A DNA stretch of 64,000 nt from Paraspadella gotoi (lineage: Eukaryota > Chaetognatha), in assembly GCA_051294375.1 (NCBI GenBank), contig CM119263.1, positions 19,594,304 through 19,658,303 on the forward strand. Direction: 5' to 3'. Each line of letters starts with the position of its first letter. Positions within the stretch are counted from its first letter, which is position 1. Under the pieces are notes generated by a model. The model was not told where the DNA came from and searched no databases. It saw nothing but the letters and a program-made list of their open reading frames with translations. The position numbers and the translations under genes are program-made. Below, one piece after another: positions 1 through 13,706 of the stretch.

Positions 1-295
1 TCTTATTTCCATATCCACTTCTTATCCACTTCCACTTTCTTATTTTCATTTCTGAGCTTTTCTTATTCCTTCCGCTTTCTCTATTTCCACTTCTCCTCTT
101 TCTTATTTCCACTTCCGGTTTTATTATATATTCCACTTCCACGTTTCTATTCCCACATCCGTCCTTTATTATTCCACATTCCGCTTTCTATTTCCACTTC
201 CGTTTTCTATTTCCATTCTGCCTTTATTATTTCCGCTTACTGCTTTCTCTATTTCCACTTTCCGTTTCTTATTTCAACTTCCGCTTTCGTTTTTT
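1..295. repeat. Degenerate pyrimidine-rich minisatellite
   Basis: The stretch is built from imperfect copies of a unit of about 20-24 bp close to tatttccacttccgctttct, with frequent one-base differences and indels. Roughly a dozen copies can be followed before the pattern fades near 295. It begins at the window edge, so the array may extend further left. No coding potential is visible. Confidence 0.75.
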
Positions 296-2623
296 GTTCA
301 TCTTCTCCCCTCTTGTTTTTTAATTTCGCCTTAATATTTATCTCTTCCTCGTCTCATTCTCTCATATTCGCGTCTTTAGACTATCCTATCCGGCTTTCTT
401 AAGATCCACATATCACCCCTCCCCTCCCCACTTCCCTACCTCTCTTTCGCCCTTTTCTTCTAATCACCATCTTCAGTGGCTTTCTAACACTACACCTCTC
501 ACTTCTTCGTGTCGCATCTGTCACCCGCGACTGGTCCGTAGTGGTAATACAGTATAATCAGGTTATCCTCGTCAATCCTCACACAGTCGCGCTTTTCCGC
601 TATCAGAGACTCGGAATCGTTAGGAACAGGAGAGAGAGAAGAGAGAGAGAGAGGAGAGAGAGAGGAGAAGAGTCAGTAGTAGGTACCAGAGAAGATGAGA
701 GAGATTCAAACCTGTGTTTTTCTAGTTTTTATAAGATCCCCTGGACGGAGCAGCTGTTTTCTAGCGAGTGCGAATTCTTAGAGTGGTGCAAGTCATCATT
801 GATAACGATTCAGGAAGATAGATCATTGTACGATGGCGAGAGAGTTGAGATCAATAGTACGAGACTGAGTAAGCCACCGACGTAGATGTGTGAGACATAT
901 TCACAACTTAATACCACCATAACAGAAGAGAAGCATATAGTCTAGAGTAGATGATAGATTAGATTATTACAATAGTAAAAATGTACTTTTTATCGGCATG
1001 GACTCTACGATAGGAGCTCAACACTGATACTATATATCTATATTCGTAACAGAGAAGACGCGTCTCTCTTGTCAGACCGAACAAACGCTCCGGTACACAG
1101 TCGCTTCTGTACTACTACTCCCCAAGGATCCGCAGCTGCAAGTGTCCACCTGATCAGAGGTCTCATACAAAACCTGCTTCTTCACTCTGCACATTGCACC
1201 ACGAGATGACGACAAAAAAGAAATATCGGAGCTTAAACCACCAGAGAAGACACAAGGGGACGCACGACAAAAAGGAAGGAGAAGAAAAAACCTCATTTTG
1301 AAGTAACTTCTTTCTCCCGGTCAGCGATCGGACCTTCTCTCTCTCTCTCTCTCTTAGCCATCCAAAGGATCGTTCAAATCAGAAGAGAAACGTCTTTTTT
1401 CGAACAGTTTTGCTCTTTTCTTTACACTTTCTGTCTTTATTCAATACACATTTCTCCCCACATCTATACTCAACCTCGATCAGCGGCAGCCTCCGGGAGG
1501 CAGCCCGCGGTTGCTTTTGTGCTCACCGCGGCGCGCACTTCTATGCGTCCTTTCCGGACTCGGTTGAGCATCTCGGCGGCGGGACAGGAAGACCCGTAAA
1601 TTCAGCGGAGTCGGAGCGATGACCGACGACGACATGCATTCGACTCTACATTAAGGCCGTACGTTGCAAACCGATTGATCGCAGTCGTACCGAAAGCCGA
1701 AGCGAGATCGGCGGACCACTGGCACGAGTATGCATGATTCGACGGATTTTCCGAAGGTGGAGAACTAAATTAGGACTGACCACCAGAGACTCTGAACCGA
1801 TATCTCTCGTTTATTCTCGCTACCTCGCTTCCGCGCCGCCATTTTTTTGACTCGCTGCGTCCCACGCTCTTTTTGCTTTTTTTTTTTTTTTTTAATTTCT
1901 TTTTTCTTTTTCTTTTTCTCCGATTCGGCGCGAACGACAACCGACGATGACATCATGACCGTCGACTGACGTATGGATCGAGACCATACAATGACCACGG
2001 TCCGACGATGACCACAGCTCTTTAGAGAGAGACGACTTAATCAACTGGATTCGCGTACTCGACAGATAGACGAATTCGTATATGAGATAAGTAGCGACTC
2101 AGAATCGTGCTAGATTAATACCTATTTTTACTCACAGATGCTAAATAAAGTAACATCATCATATTACGATAATAATCTCACCCAACCTACCAGAAGATGA
2201 AAAATATAGAAAATAATTCTCTCTTCTTATCTTATCAGTATATATAAGATCATAACAAACTATATTTGTTGTATTCCTTCTTCTTCTTCGCCTACGGGAC
2301 TCACTCTCTGATTAGATACTATTAATTATAGTATTACGATTCCGAGAGTACGATACATTTTGAGTCTGGTACCTCTATAATAATAATAACATTATTCACT
2401 AAATCGTAAGAAAGCTTCTCTTTTCCGCCTATAATTATAAATAAACCTAAAGAATTAAGGACATTCTCTGTTCTGTTTTGGTCATTGCTCGAGCGCTTTC
2501 AATTTAAGGATAAATCTGTACTCTCTTAAAGAAAGCATATCTTACAGCGAGATATGGTGGAGAGTAAATTCTTTAGAGTGAATAGATGAGCTTTATATAG
2601 AAGATCAAAAAGGAATTAGATGT

Positions 2624-2654
<31 letters not shown>

Positions 2655-5600
2655 GAGAGAAGAGAGAGAGCGAGCACGCACGATAGAGAAGATGATAAGA
2701 GAAAGAAAAAATGAAATATCGTATTATTAATCTTGCTTTATTATAATTTCATTGTCACTCCATGTTACCTTTGCTCTATATTTCCATCTCTTGACGCGCT
2801 AAAGATCGTGTTTTCTTTATATGTTTTCGCTACTCTCTATTCCTTTTCTCTCTTTCTGCTCTGGACTTTGAGTAATAGCAGTTCTCAATTCGTTTGCGCG
2901 AGAGTACAACAGTTTCTACTCGCTCAAGAATACTCAGAAGATGTTTTCTTTGTGTAGGATCCGTCTTATTCCATATGTCATTTAGCTCATTCGTCTGTAT
3001 ACACAATCCCAGAGCATGTCGCACTTCTGAGTATACACTAGAACCAGATAATTAATCAAGTTCTGATTTAGTATAAAAGTCATGCAGTGAGATTCAGTCC
3101 AATTAATTCCGTAGGATTTTAGAAAGAGTCGATTTCACGTTCTCGTTTATCTCTCCCCCGTCGTTAGTTACAACCCAATCAACGAAGATTGACAAGAAGA
3201 AAAAAGTTTTTTAAAACAATCTTATTCTCTCTACTTGCTTCTTTGCTCTCGGTTTCAGAGATCTGTCTTTCTTGTACAATTTTACAAGGAAACTATTAAC
3301 ACAATATTCTCACGACCGTCTTAATAAAGGCCTGATCCGAAAAGTTAGACACTTAATCACCTAGATTATTAACTCCACAATTCTTCTTCACCTATTATAA
3401 TTCCTCTTCCTTTACTAGTATTATCTGATTGTCCTCCATCATTTATCAGCGTGTCCATACATTTAGGTTAATAGTAGTATCACCATAATAAGATTCTATG
3501 AAATTTAAGAGAGATAGGACTTAGACGAAAGATTTATCTTGTCTGTGTCGTTGTGTTGTGCCAGCGACTTTAAGACTGTTTAAAACAGTTAAAATGTGAG
3601 CGTATTCTAGACAGGTAGCGCTTATTGTCCATTTTTAAAAAAAATGAATGAATGAAAATGTAGATTTTTAAACACGGAAGAAATCGGTCCAGCCATTTAG
3701 GAAGCTATAGACGCGGATCCACCAGGCAGAGATTCGCGTAAAGAGGTACCGTTAATTAAGACGACAACCTGGGAATCTCTAAGAACTGCACGGTATCTTT
3801 TTTCACATTAATAGGTTATGCGGCGCAATTACAGACTTCGAGTCGTCTCACTCTATTCCCTTACCAACATGTTGAGAACGCTAAAGGATACACCAGAGAG
3901 GCATCATAGCTCTTAGGAGAGGGCTATTCCAGGCAAGGAGACACTTTCTATTAATTAATTTATTAACTTCCCGCTCCTCAAATATAGTTGCCACTATGAA
4001 CAACTCATTATCATGTTTTGCTCGTAATGTACCTTCTAAGTAGGTCTCATTTAGAAAGTGATAAACTTATTTCCTAGCATTCACTGATCATTCTTAGTCT
4101 GGAATCCCAATAAGCCACTCTCCATCTTATGTTATATCTCATCACGTTTACAATGAAAGAAAAGACGAGCCAAGAAGAGAGAGTCGCGCGCGATCTAGCG
4201 CCCACCGTGTGAGCAGTTCAAGCACGCTACTGCGGGACAGACACGAATGAGGCACGGTGAACAGCGCAACTTTATAGAGGCGACACTGTCCTTGGGGGCG
4301 TGGCAGTACAACACGGATGGCTACAAGAGACTCTGGGTGGTCTCGCAAGCGGCTGGGCAGTACACCTAGTTGGACTCGTCGCAGCATCGTCTGCTTTGCA
4401 TGCCAAGGGGGATGTCTCACTTGACTCTAGAAGGTCTTCAGCGTATAGGGAACATGCATCTTCTCTTCCAGCCCGGATCCTGGCTCTAATGGTCGAACAG
4501 AATTAAGTACAACACGATATGGGCCTGGCATTATTTCATATCTTATAACGAAAAGGAATTCAGGAGGGAAGGAAAATAATGCTATTGGAGTTGTTTGAGG
4601 GAAAAAGAGCGACCTGGCCAATGTATCGTAAGTACCTCACAAACCACCAAGGAGGTAGATACACTAATCAGTCCCACCTCCTCACTCTCTAGCGTCAGCG
4701 CACATTTCGACTTCGGTCCATCGGACCCGGTGGTTTATTTGGTTGTCTTCGGCTTTATAGGCACCGGAGAGAAATAAGAAATGGAAATATAACGGACTCG
4801 CACTTATCTCTCGGGAGACATGCGATCAAAATGACCTGAAAGCGCTTGCTCTGAGCCAGCAAGAGCTTAAGCTAAGTCGAGGAAACCCACCATGTTGGTC
4901 CAAAACTCCCGTCGTCCGAGCTTATCCCTGTCTTTCAAATTGGCAGTTGAACGCCCTTGGTAAGTTAATTTTTTGAGAAATTGGATAACTTTTGTAACTT
5001 AATTTTTGAAAATATAGACGTCAATTCAAAACATCTATCATGTCAATTACGATATCAGTTGACCACCACCGAGAGCTTTAATTTACCGACCTCCTCACTC
5101 CAAACTTTTATTCGCCGCACTTTTTGGTTAAAAAGTTATTAATCCAACCAATACATACTTGATCTTTTTCGATATGACTATTAGAAGTGTATGGAATGGT
5201 GAGGACTCACTCTCATACGAGTAAGATACATGAATAAGTAAAGTACCTTTAATCTAAAATTGGAAGGCAAATACACACCACACCAAACGGAGGCTATCTA
5301 ATTATGGCAGTCTTCTTTTACATAACCTTAAATTATACCTATAAATAAAATTTTTCTTCAAGCTTATGATACTTTAAATAAAGGAGTATCAGACTCCCCC
5401 TCTACTCCCCATTATTCCTCCTCCACGCACAACATTTAAAAAAACTATTTTATATAATTAAATTTCTGTACAATAATTGTACGCATACATACTCTGTATA
5501 GCTAACTGAGTCATTATACCTATAGTACTAAAGCGTTCGCCTGTATACGAGACTTATCTACGCGGTACTCTGCACCGTTCCATTTGTGCATGGGCCTATT

Positions 5601-7739
5601 GAACCCATTCTCTCTTACCGCCCATAAATAGTTTATGGCTGCAGACGCCTGTACTCACCTTCCAAGAAGCATTCCCCACAAAAACTCTTCCTGAAGGACC
5701 AATGTAATTTTTTTAATTGTATCTCGTGAAGTAAATGTTATCTTCGCTGTTGAACACTATTTACCTATACTCTATTTTCACGAAGTCAACTATCTCGAGG
5801 ATTCTTGGACTTCGACAGTCACGATTTAAAGTGTACTAGGCAGCATATCTGGAACAGTATCGCATCTGGAGTTGTATTATTTTATCATGAACTGCTTAAT
5901 CAGTTACACTTAATGCTCTACTTCACAGACACAACTCTCATCACCGAAACTGCCTACAATATAACCTTTTGGTTTTTACACACAGCCCAAGGTAGTCCAG
6001 CAACCAACACTACACCACGGCTTCGAAACACCATAAAGGCAGACCTCGTGATGCACTAGACCCATGCTGTTTACCGCCAAAAGACCTTAAGGCACATGGA
6101 GTAGTCACTCAGGTAGGTGATTTGAACAGACTGTATTGTTTATATATTACTTCCGGATGATACACCGATGGTGAAGTGAGATAAGGCAGCATTCGGGCCG
6201 CTCACAATAACAGAAAAACGGAAGAACTTAGTCATTACCGTACCATAATTCCAGTACGAAAGATTTGGAAGAATTTACGATGATGGCTATCGCACAATAA
6301 TGTCACTGATATTACAGTTCACGTCTTTTTATGGTATAGTATGGATGTATACTGGATATTGAGAGGAGCGTCTATATACGGTTGAACAAAGGTGGTAGTG
6401 ACAAAGTATTATGGTCAGCAAACTTAATACTATGTTTCCCAGGCAACCATCTACCACTTATTCATTTTCAATGCTATGACACGTTACCCAGGGGATGGGA
6501 ACGCCCACGAATTCACGATCGAAGGGTTCGCAACCACTCTTCGCTCTCAACAGGTAGTGTAAAACTTAAAAAAAACTGAGTTTGGATCAAATTTTTCGAC
6601 TTAGCCATTAAGCTTCTTGTCCAGACAGAACCTTTTCAGAGTTTGATTTTAGGTCATGCAGGTCGAACATGCAGCGTAGAAATGAGTACTACGGGTGAAG
6701 AAGGCAGAAATTATGCTTATTGCCATTATTCCTATTACGTCCAACACTCTCTCACTAAAATCGGGAGCCAGCTTGCTCTTCTGGTGTCACTACTAATTTG
6801 GAGGACCTGATATTAACACTAACATGCAAAGGTCTGATAAATACGAGGTGCGCAGAGATCATGTTCTTCTATTCACTGGAGCTCTATGTGACAGCAGTCA
6901 TCTTCTGAGGACTCACTCGCAAAATAGTAGGACGGGATTATTGAATAAATATCATTGCTTACAACACGGATGTCGCAAATTTTCATGATTATACCATTCG
7001 CTCATCTTAGTATATCTCGCTCCTGGTTTTCAAGTGAAGGTATTATTCTTATTAAGGCATTGGAGACGCTAAGTGAATATTCAACGTGTGCGATAATGAA
7101 AAAGAAATCACCTCCACAAGTCGAGGTATTCAGTTCTCTGCGCTCACATGCTCTATTTAGGGAGTGCCTTCATCTCGGTTTAGGTCTGCTGCGACCGCGG
7201 AGCTCAGGACTGCCAAGAGCCATCCCTATAAGAGTCGTTCTATAGCCATGCGATTTAACGTGTTGGCGCACATTAAGCCGGTTCCACAGTCCGAGGGTTA
7301 CATTAGAAGAATGGATGTATTGTCTGCAAATCGAAGAATAGAGTATAGATTGCATTTAGCCCAGCTATAAAGTTTTAAGGACCTGTTAACTTTTAACAAT
7401 ATGATTTCAGGCCGCTGCATATAAATTTTACTTGTGGATTATTACAATGTATCCGGTTGTCCATGGCTTGGTAGTATTAGCTGTCCCTTAAAGTGCTGAC
7501 GTCTTAGAAGATAACCTATAGCTCAAACTACAACACTATTCCACTACAAAGCAGTCACACTAACACACTACACAGTACACAGTACAGAGTACAGTGGAGA
7601 ACAATCGCTCTGATTCTACTTGGCTGAAAACATTCTTCTCCGATTAATTCGTGGGAGACAAACCGGAAAAAGAGACGATGTGATGGGCGACAGAGGAGGA
7701 AAAATGTGATTGCATGAAGGTAAGATTAATGAAAGGTCG
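296..7739. other. Spacer without recognisable gene
   Basis: This 7.4 kb stretch is less repetitive than the rest of the window. It holds short interrupted purine tracts at about 631-669 and 2625-2690, a poly-T run near 1880-1893, and AT-rich unique sequence. The open frames (at most 114 codons, at 541-885) match no family I recognise and have no convincing splice context. The segment at 4148-4777 is somewhat GC-richer and open on both strands, but neither frame resembles a known protein. If this part is uncorrected long-read sequence, indels could hide real exons. Confidence 0.6.
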
Positions 7740-7745
7740 ACACGA

Positions 7746-7805
7746 CGAGGGAAGAAAGAAAGAAAGAAGAAAGAAGAAAGAAAGAAAAAAGAAAAAAGAA
7801 AGAAA

Positions 7806-7846
<41 letters not shown>

Positions 7847-7877
7847 AAAGAAAAGAAAAGAAGGAAAAAAAGAAAAA
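7746..7877. repeat. (GAAA)n/(GAAAG)n all-purine run
   Basis: About 130 bases on the plus strand contain only A and G, arranged as gaaa, gaaag and gaaaa units. Long homopurine/homopyrimidine runs with mirror symmetry can form intramolecular triplex DNA. That is general knowledge and is not shown here. Confidence 0.85.
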
Positions 7878-7882
7878 TATTG

Positions 7883-7938
7883 AATGAATGAATTAATGAA
7901 TGGATGAATAAAATGAATGAATGAATTAATGAAGGAAG
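7883..7938. repeat. (GAAT)n-type imperfect microsatellite
   Basis: Imperfect tetranucleotide repeats of tgaa/gaat follow directly after the purine run, interrupted by ttaatgaa and ggatgaa variants. It is a low-complexity spacer. Confidence 0.8.
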
Positions 7939-10920
7939 TGGAAATATTGAAACGTGTGAGTGGGTGGGCGAGGAGGAGCAGGATTAAGAGCCACTACGTA
8001 AAAGACGAAGAAGAAACGTTTCAAGAAAAAGAATAAGTAGGAAAAAAGTGAAAAAAAGTTATTGCGGATTTTTCGAAATTTTGATTCATCTTTTCCGACT
8101 TTTTGGTTGAAGTTTGATAAAAATGGAAAGAAATAAGCAACGATAATGATTTAGAAAGAGGAGAGGAGAGAGAGAGAGAGAGGAAGAGAGAGAAGAGAGA
8201 GAGAGAGAGAGCAGGGAGACTCTCCATTTTAGCCTATATTCCGTTGCTTAATACAGAAGCCCATATATTAAAAGCGCATAACGAGTTATAATCATAAGCG
8301 AGATGAGTGAAAACGAAGATAAATCCCGGGTGAAATAATCAGTTAAGCCCTTTTTTTGGTTCAGCGGAATTGTCTTTGACTGACAAAGATAGGATGTTTA
8401 ACACAGCTGCTCTAAAGCCATCATCCTTTTTTTATTAACGTTTGAAAAAATCTCCACGCCGGTATTTAAATAGAAGTAAGCGATTCGGAATGGCGCGAAT
8501 TATTTATTTTTAGTCCGCCGTGATATTTATCATATTATTTACAACTTGTCTAACTTATCTATCGATTGAATTTTTAATCTTTTAAGTCGTCTTTGTAAAA
8601 AATTAAAATGGATCATTCTAAAGAAAAAAATAGTGATTCCAGCAAAACCGACTGATTCGCAGATTGGTTTTGATTGGTTGAGTTGCGGTTGTTTTGGTCG
8701 TAATTGGCAGCAATTAAAAATTCGTTCTGTTCTAAATAAAGAGAGAACGTGGGGAGAAGGGGAGGAAGTAAGAATCGAGTGAGACCAGGTTTAAGCCGGG
8801 AATTTAATTTATTCGAGTTCTGAGAATAACGGCTAATAAGGTATTTTTTCATTCAAAGAACAAGGTCGATTCGTGTCCAGTAACTCTCGTTTTTTCGGGC
8901 ATTAAAAGACAATTTAATTTTACTATTTAGTTGAAAATGCTTATTATTATGTATATTTGGGAGAAAGAAAGAGAGAGAAGAGAGAGAGAGAGCAGAGAGA
9001 GAGAGAGAGAGAGAGACGAAGAGAGAGAGAGAGAGAAAGACGATGAGAGAGAGAACAGTACAGAGAAGAAAAGACAAGACAGAATAGAAATAGAAAATAT
9101 AACACTTATAACTTAGTTACTTAAAGAGAGAAAAAGATTATTTAAAAAAAAAAATAGCCCGACTTTGAAGAAAAAGGATCGCGCGCTGTACGGTGACCTG
9201 AGACCCTCGACGGCCTTCCTCTTCCACGGCCGCGCCTGCACCGTTGGGGGAGGGGGGCGAAGAGCCGAAAGTCGGCGGCTCAAACGCCGACGTAACAGAA
9301 CGTAGAACGTAAATCTGGATGAGCGGCGAACGTGGAGGTAAGTGAAGGTTGAGGATTGAGACAGGGCTGGAGTGACAAGGGAAGAGGGACTGGTAAAGAA
9401 AAGGTCGAAAAGAGAAAGAATTTGAGTTTTGTTCCGAATGTTAGGGGGGGAGAGAAGCAGAGAGAGGGAGAGAGAGAGAGAGAGGAGAGAGAGGTGGGAG
9501 AGACGAGAGAGAGAGAGAGAGAGAGGAAAGGAGAGGAAGAAAGAGAAAAAACTATGAAAGGGAAAGAAAAGTTGAGAAAGGTAGAATAAAAGGCAGAAGG
9601 AAAGAGAGTGAAGGAAATTCGAAAAGAAATAGTATGTATGGAAGGAAAGAAAGAGAGAAGAAGTGAGAGAAGAGATAACGGAAGTGAGGTAAAGAAAACG
9701 GAGATGAATAAATAGTCAAGAGACGGAAATCACCCACTCACGACTACGAGAGAGAGGAAAAAGGAAATTCAAAAGAAAAACTTCAAAGAGAAAAGAGCGG
9801 AATTGTTCTTAATTAGGCCAAGAGCTTCGTACAATGGGAGAAGGATCAGAAGGCGAAGTTTGAAGTGTGTTGGGAGAACCTTTCAAACCTGAAACTCTTA
9901 TACATTCTGAGAAAACTTCATGGAAGCAAAATTTTCTAAAATGGGCAAGAAGCATTAGTAATTAATTTTTTAATATTATTTTAATAGATAGGAAAATGTC
10001 AAAAATTTTTTTATTTGGAATTTTTAAAAATTTAAAAAGGCAGATTCAAATAAGCTTATAAAAAGTTAATCTTACACAAGAGTATAATTCTTTTTTTAAA
10101 TACTTTTGAATGATAAGTGGGTTTAACAATTGAAAAAACCTTAAAAAATCATCATCATACATCAATCAATCGTGATTTTTAGCAGTTTTAATTAATTTTT
10201 AGTAATAAAACATCAAAATTTTAAAAAAAGTTGTAATTATAATTTTTGGTTAACTTTTTAAAGCTCTATCGAATAAATTCAAATTAAAAAAACTTAAATA
10301 TCGACCAAAAAAAAATTTGACATTATATAGCCCAATATAATAATATTAATTAGGCGAATTTACTCATGGTTCTGAACATTTTGCAAAAAAATATTTTAAG
10401 ACACAAAATTATACCAATAATAGGATTAGTTTAATGCTGTTCCATTAAAATTTGGAATTTGTCGGCTACTCGCTATCTTAATGACGACTTACTTTCTTTA
10501 ATAACGAAGGCACGAGGATATTTGTTGCAATTCTTTTTTTTTTTTTGTCATGTCCTTTTTTTAGTCAATCACGAGATACAATTAATCCTTATGTTGTTGC
10601 GAAATTCTAAACCTAGTCGTTCAGGGCAAAATCTTGGTTAATTTTAACAAAAACAAGTGACTTATCAGTCAAAAAATTGCGAAGAGAAAAAACAAAAGGC
10701 GGCGCACAAAACATTAAAAGAAGCGAAAAAAGAGATCAGATGATAATGAGGCAGACGAATGTCTGCACAATAACATGAAGGTTTTTTTTTCAAGTTTTTT
10801 AAGCGCTGTTTTTCTCTCTCTCTCTGCTCTCTCACCAGTCTCTCTCTCCTTCTCATCTCTCTCTCTTCTCTCTCTCAGCTCCCTCCCGCTCTCTCTGCTC
10901 ATCTCTCGTCTCTCGTAGTA
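7939..10920. other. Purine-rich spacer
   Basis: The stretch holds interrupted (GA)n tracts at about 8158-8215, 8965-9055 and 9465-9545, a (CT)n tract at about 10812-10912, and an AT-rich island at about 9950-10450. A short GC-rich patch with G runs lies near 9181-9300. The open frames are translations of the GA/CT tracts. No gene is recognised. Confidence 0.65.
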
Positions 10921-12573
10921 ATAGGTCCTCTAACCTTGTGCTTTAATTCAGACACAAGCCTGCCCATACCCTTATGGCCATGCAGCGGGAGTCACTGGGA
11001 AATTGACCGAATTGCTTCATTGAAGCCATCAAAAAGGTTCATTAAAGTTCCCCAAGCAAATGAATCAACAGTAAACTTGATGCGATCGGACGGTGATATG
11101 TTATGCAGGCGACCTTGAAAGCAACGCGCAAAGAAGAGGATTTTTAAACATTGTGGAAGCACAAGAAGTTTTCGGAGATATATTGCCAAAATAAGGGAAA
11201 AGGGACCCACATGCAAACATCAATCTATTCTAGACTCAATTTTAACAAACGAGAAGACAATATTGATATTAGGTTGAATGGGCCGTTATGTGTTTATTTT
11301 AAGATGAAGGCATTGTTGGCGCAGGTCGCACGGCCATTTAAGGAATTAGCTTGAGAATCAAGTATTTGTGGTGGTTTCTATTTTTTATTTCCTTTTTCTG
11401 AATACTTAATATTTTAGTAGAGTACACATTTTTTTTCTGTGTATTAAAAAAAAGTTGGCTTTCTGTATTAAGAAAAACGAATCAATGAATGAACGGACCC
11501 TATCGTTACCTTAATAGGTCCTTCTTGCATGAGGGTACCCTAGTCCAATGTATAACCATATCTATCTATCTTATTCTCTCTCTCTGCTCTCTCTTCGTTT
11601 CGCGCGTTTTTTCCCTCCGAGTTCCTGGTTGAAAATTTGCTTTCTCTTCACCCTTGGCGGAATCCCCAAGGAATTCCGTTAGAAAAGGTGAAGCATAGAG
11701 GAGAAAAGAAAAAAAGAGGGGAGAATAGGATGAAGAGGATTTGTGAGGAGGAAGAAACAACGAAGAAAGTCGTGGGCATGGGTAATGAGAGAAAAAGAAC
11801 AATGTCCTACACAAAAGGCATGAAAAATAACAACGAACGATGTAGGACGAAAAAAACATTAAAAGTTCGACAGTGACAGCGCAAAAGCAAGCGAAGCTTT
11901 TCGGCAGGTCGCTGGGGCGTCATGTATGCGTCAGGGTGAGTAGTTTTACCCGGGGTTTCCAAGGGGTCAAGAATGCGCGTATGAGAATGAAGTGAATCAA
12001 GGTTGATAAAATTACTTATGTATTAACCTGAAAAATTCAAAAATGGTAAAACAAAATAAAGAACAACAACAACATCGAGAAATAAAAAGGGGAATTTTAA
12101 AAAAAACGAAATCGCGGGAAAAGAAAATTGAGAAAATAAAGATTTTTTTTTTGTTATTAAATTCGGGAAGAGAAAGGAGAAGATTCTTGGATTCGAAGCT
12201 TTGATTTATCGTCGACGAGCAGAAACGAAGAATGAGGCCCACTTTGTCCTCAGCGCATTAATCCTCTCGAATGAGAAATCGCGAAAAAATCCAAGTCTGG
12301 ACTATTTTTTTCATAATTAATTAATGGAAATACATATCCGGGGGCCGGTATTATTTCGTTTTTTTCTATAATCTATTTAGGTAGTAAAGCGCGAAATAAA
12401 CGTATTATCGATAAAGTCCATAAATTTATATGCCTAAATGTTGTTCGTTGTGCAGTAAATTTTACAGTTTTCTTCAATAGTTTGTTTGAAAATCTACTAA
12501 GTCATTTAAACATATATATTGGCTTTCATTGTTGTGACTTTCCTCATATATTTTTTTTAAAACCTTCAGAGCT
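10921..12573. other. Mixed spacer, no recognisable gene
   Basis: The piece 10930-11350 has balanced composition and short frames open on both strands (60-74 codons), but none resembles a known family. The remainder is A/T-rich with a CT tract near 11575-11593. A donor-like gtgagt lies at 11936-11941, with no convincing upstream exon. Confidence 0.55.
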
Positions 12574-12706
12574 TTAGTCGCGACTGCTTCCAACGTTCGA
12601 TTCGCCGTCAAAAACAGCGCAACGATCAACTTGCAAAACCGTATTCACAATGTCGCAGGCAACTTGTTTCAATTTTACTGCGGATTCCGAGTGGTAGGAA
12701 GACGAA
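12574..12706 (-). CDS. Weak candidate terminal exon with amphipathic helix
   Basis: On the minus strand a pyrimidine-rich tract ending in cacag (an acceptor-like site) is followed by 43 open codons and a TAA stop. The peptide is of normal complexity, unlike most frames here. It contains LKQVACDIVNTV, which fits the hydrophobic spacing of the RII-binding helix of A-kinase anchoring proteins (hydrophobic residues at positions 1, 4, 5, 8, 9 and 12). That spacing is short and common, so the AKAP link is only a suggestion. The opposite strand is also open here, so the coding direction is uncertain. No upstream exon or nearby AATAAA polyadenylation signal was found. It may be chance. Confidence 0.2.
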
Positions 12707-13075
12707 CTGTGAAAAAACAAGTGAGGCTGTAAATCTTTTTTGAAAGACAATAACCTTTTTAACAGGACAGCGTTCGCGGCGTGAAACCTCCAGTTTCTGT
12801 TTTTTTTTATTGATGAAAAAAAATATCGCGTGAATAAAAAAAGCGTTAGAGAGCGAGTTGATTTGCTTTTTCTTAATTTTAAACCACAGACCATCATAGC
12901 GAAGCAAATCGACCGCTATGAATCGTTTTGTGCGGCTAAGAGAGGAAGAGAGAAAGAGACAAGAAATACGAAAAGGGAGAGTTAAACGAAAATAGTAAAC
13001 CAATTGTTTTATAATTCAAAATTTTTAACACAAAACTTTATAGATAACACTTAGACAAAGCTAATAAAAGGAGGG

Positions 13076-13119
<44 letters not shown>

Positions 13120-13706
13120 GAGAAGAGAGAGGAGAGAGAGGAGAGAGAGAGAGAGAGAGAGAGAGAAGAGAGAGAGTTTGATGTGGTCGAGAATCGAGGT
13201 ATTTGCAGGCAATCGGTCCGTCCGGGATGAACGATGTCGAAATTCTTTTTCTTTTTTAACCCTCTTGTCATTTAGCTTCGTTTGCCTCATATTAAGAGCC
13301 TTTTGGAAGGCTTATTTTGATCGATAGTTGAAAACAAAAGATAAAGTTCGATTGGGCCTGCTGTTCGAAACGGACGAACGAAAGTTTCGTAACGCAACGT
13401 GTTTTCGCGAATAACGAACTTTTCACAAGAAATGTCCTTGCTTTCCTTACGAAAAGCCGCGCTTTGTTTTCGCTCCGGGCTCAATAAATACGTTCGCGAA
13501 TCCAATAACCAATCTGCACATGGTTTTTGGGTTTGAAAGAACTCATCTCATTAACGGATTTAAGAAAACCGACGAAAATTTTCTGTTCAGAGACGAACGA
13601 AAATATAAAAAAAAAAATAACCGCCGTCCTCCCTTTTTCTTTTAAAAAGAATAAATCGTTGGCGGCAAATACAGAAGAATTATTTGTTTGTTTTTCCTCG
13701 TCTCAG
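12707..13706. other. Spacer with interrupted (GA)n
   Basis: The stretch is T/A-rich and contains an interrupted GA tract at about 13075-13175, with gaag and gagg interruptions. The minus-strand frame at 13287-13505 (72 codons) is not recognised. There is no other structure. Confidence 0.6.
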
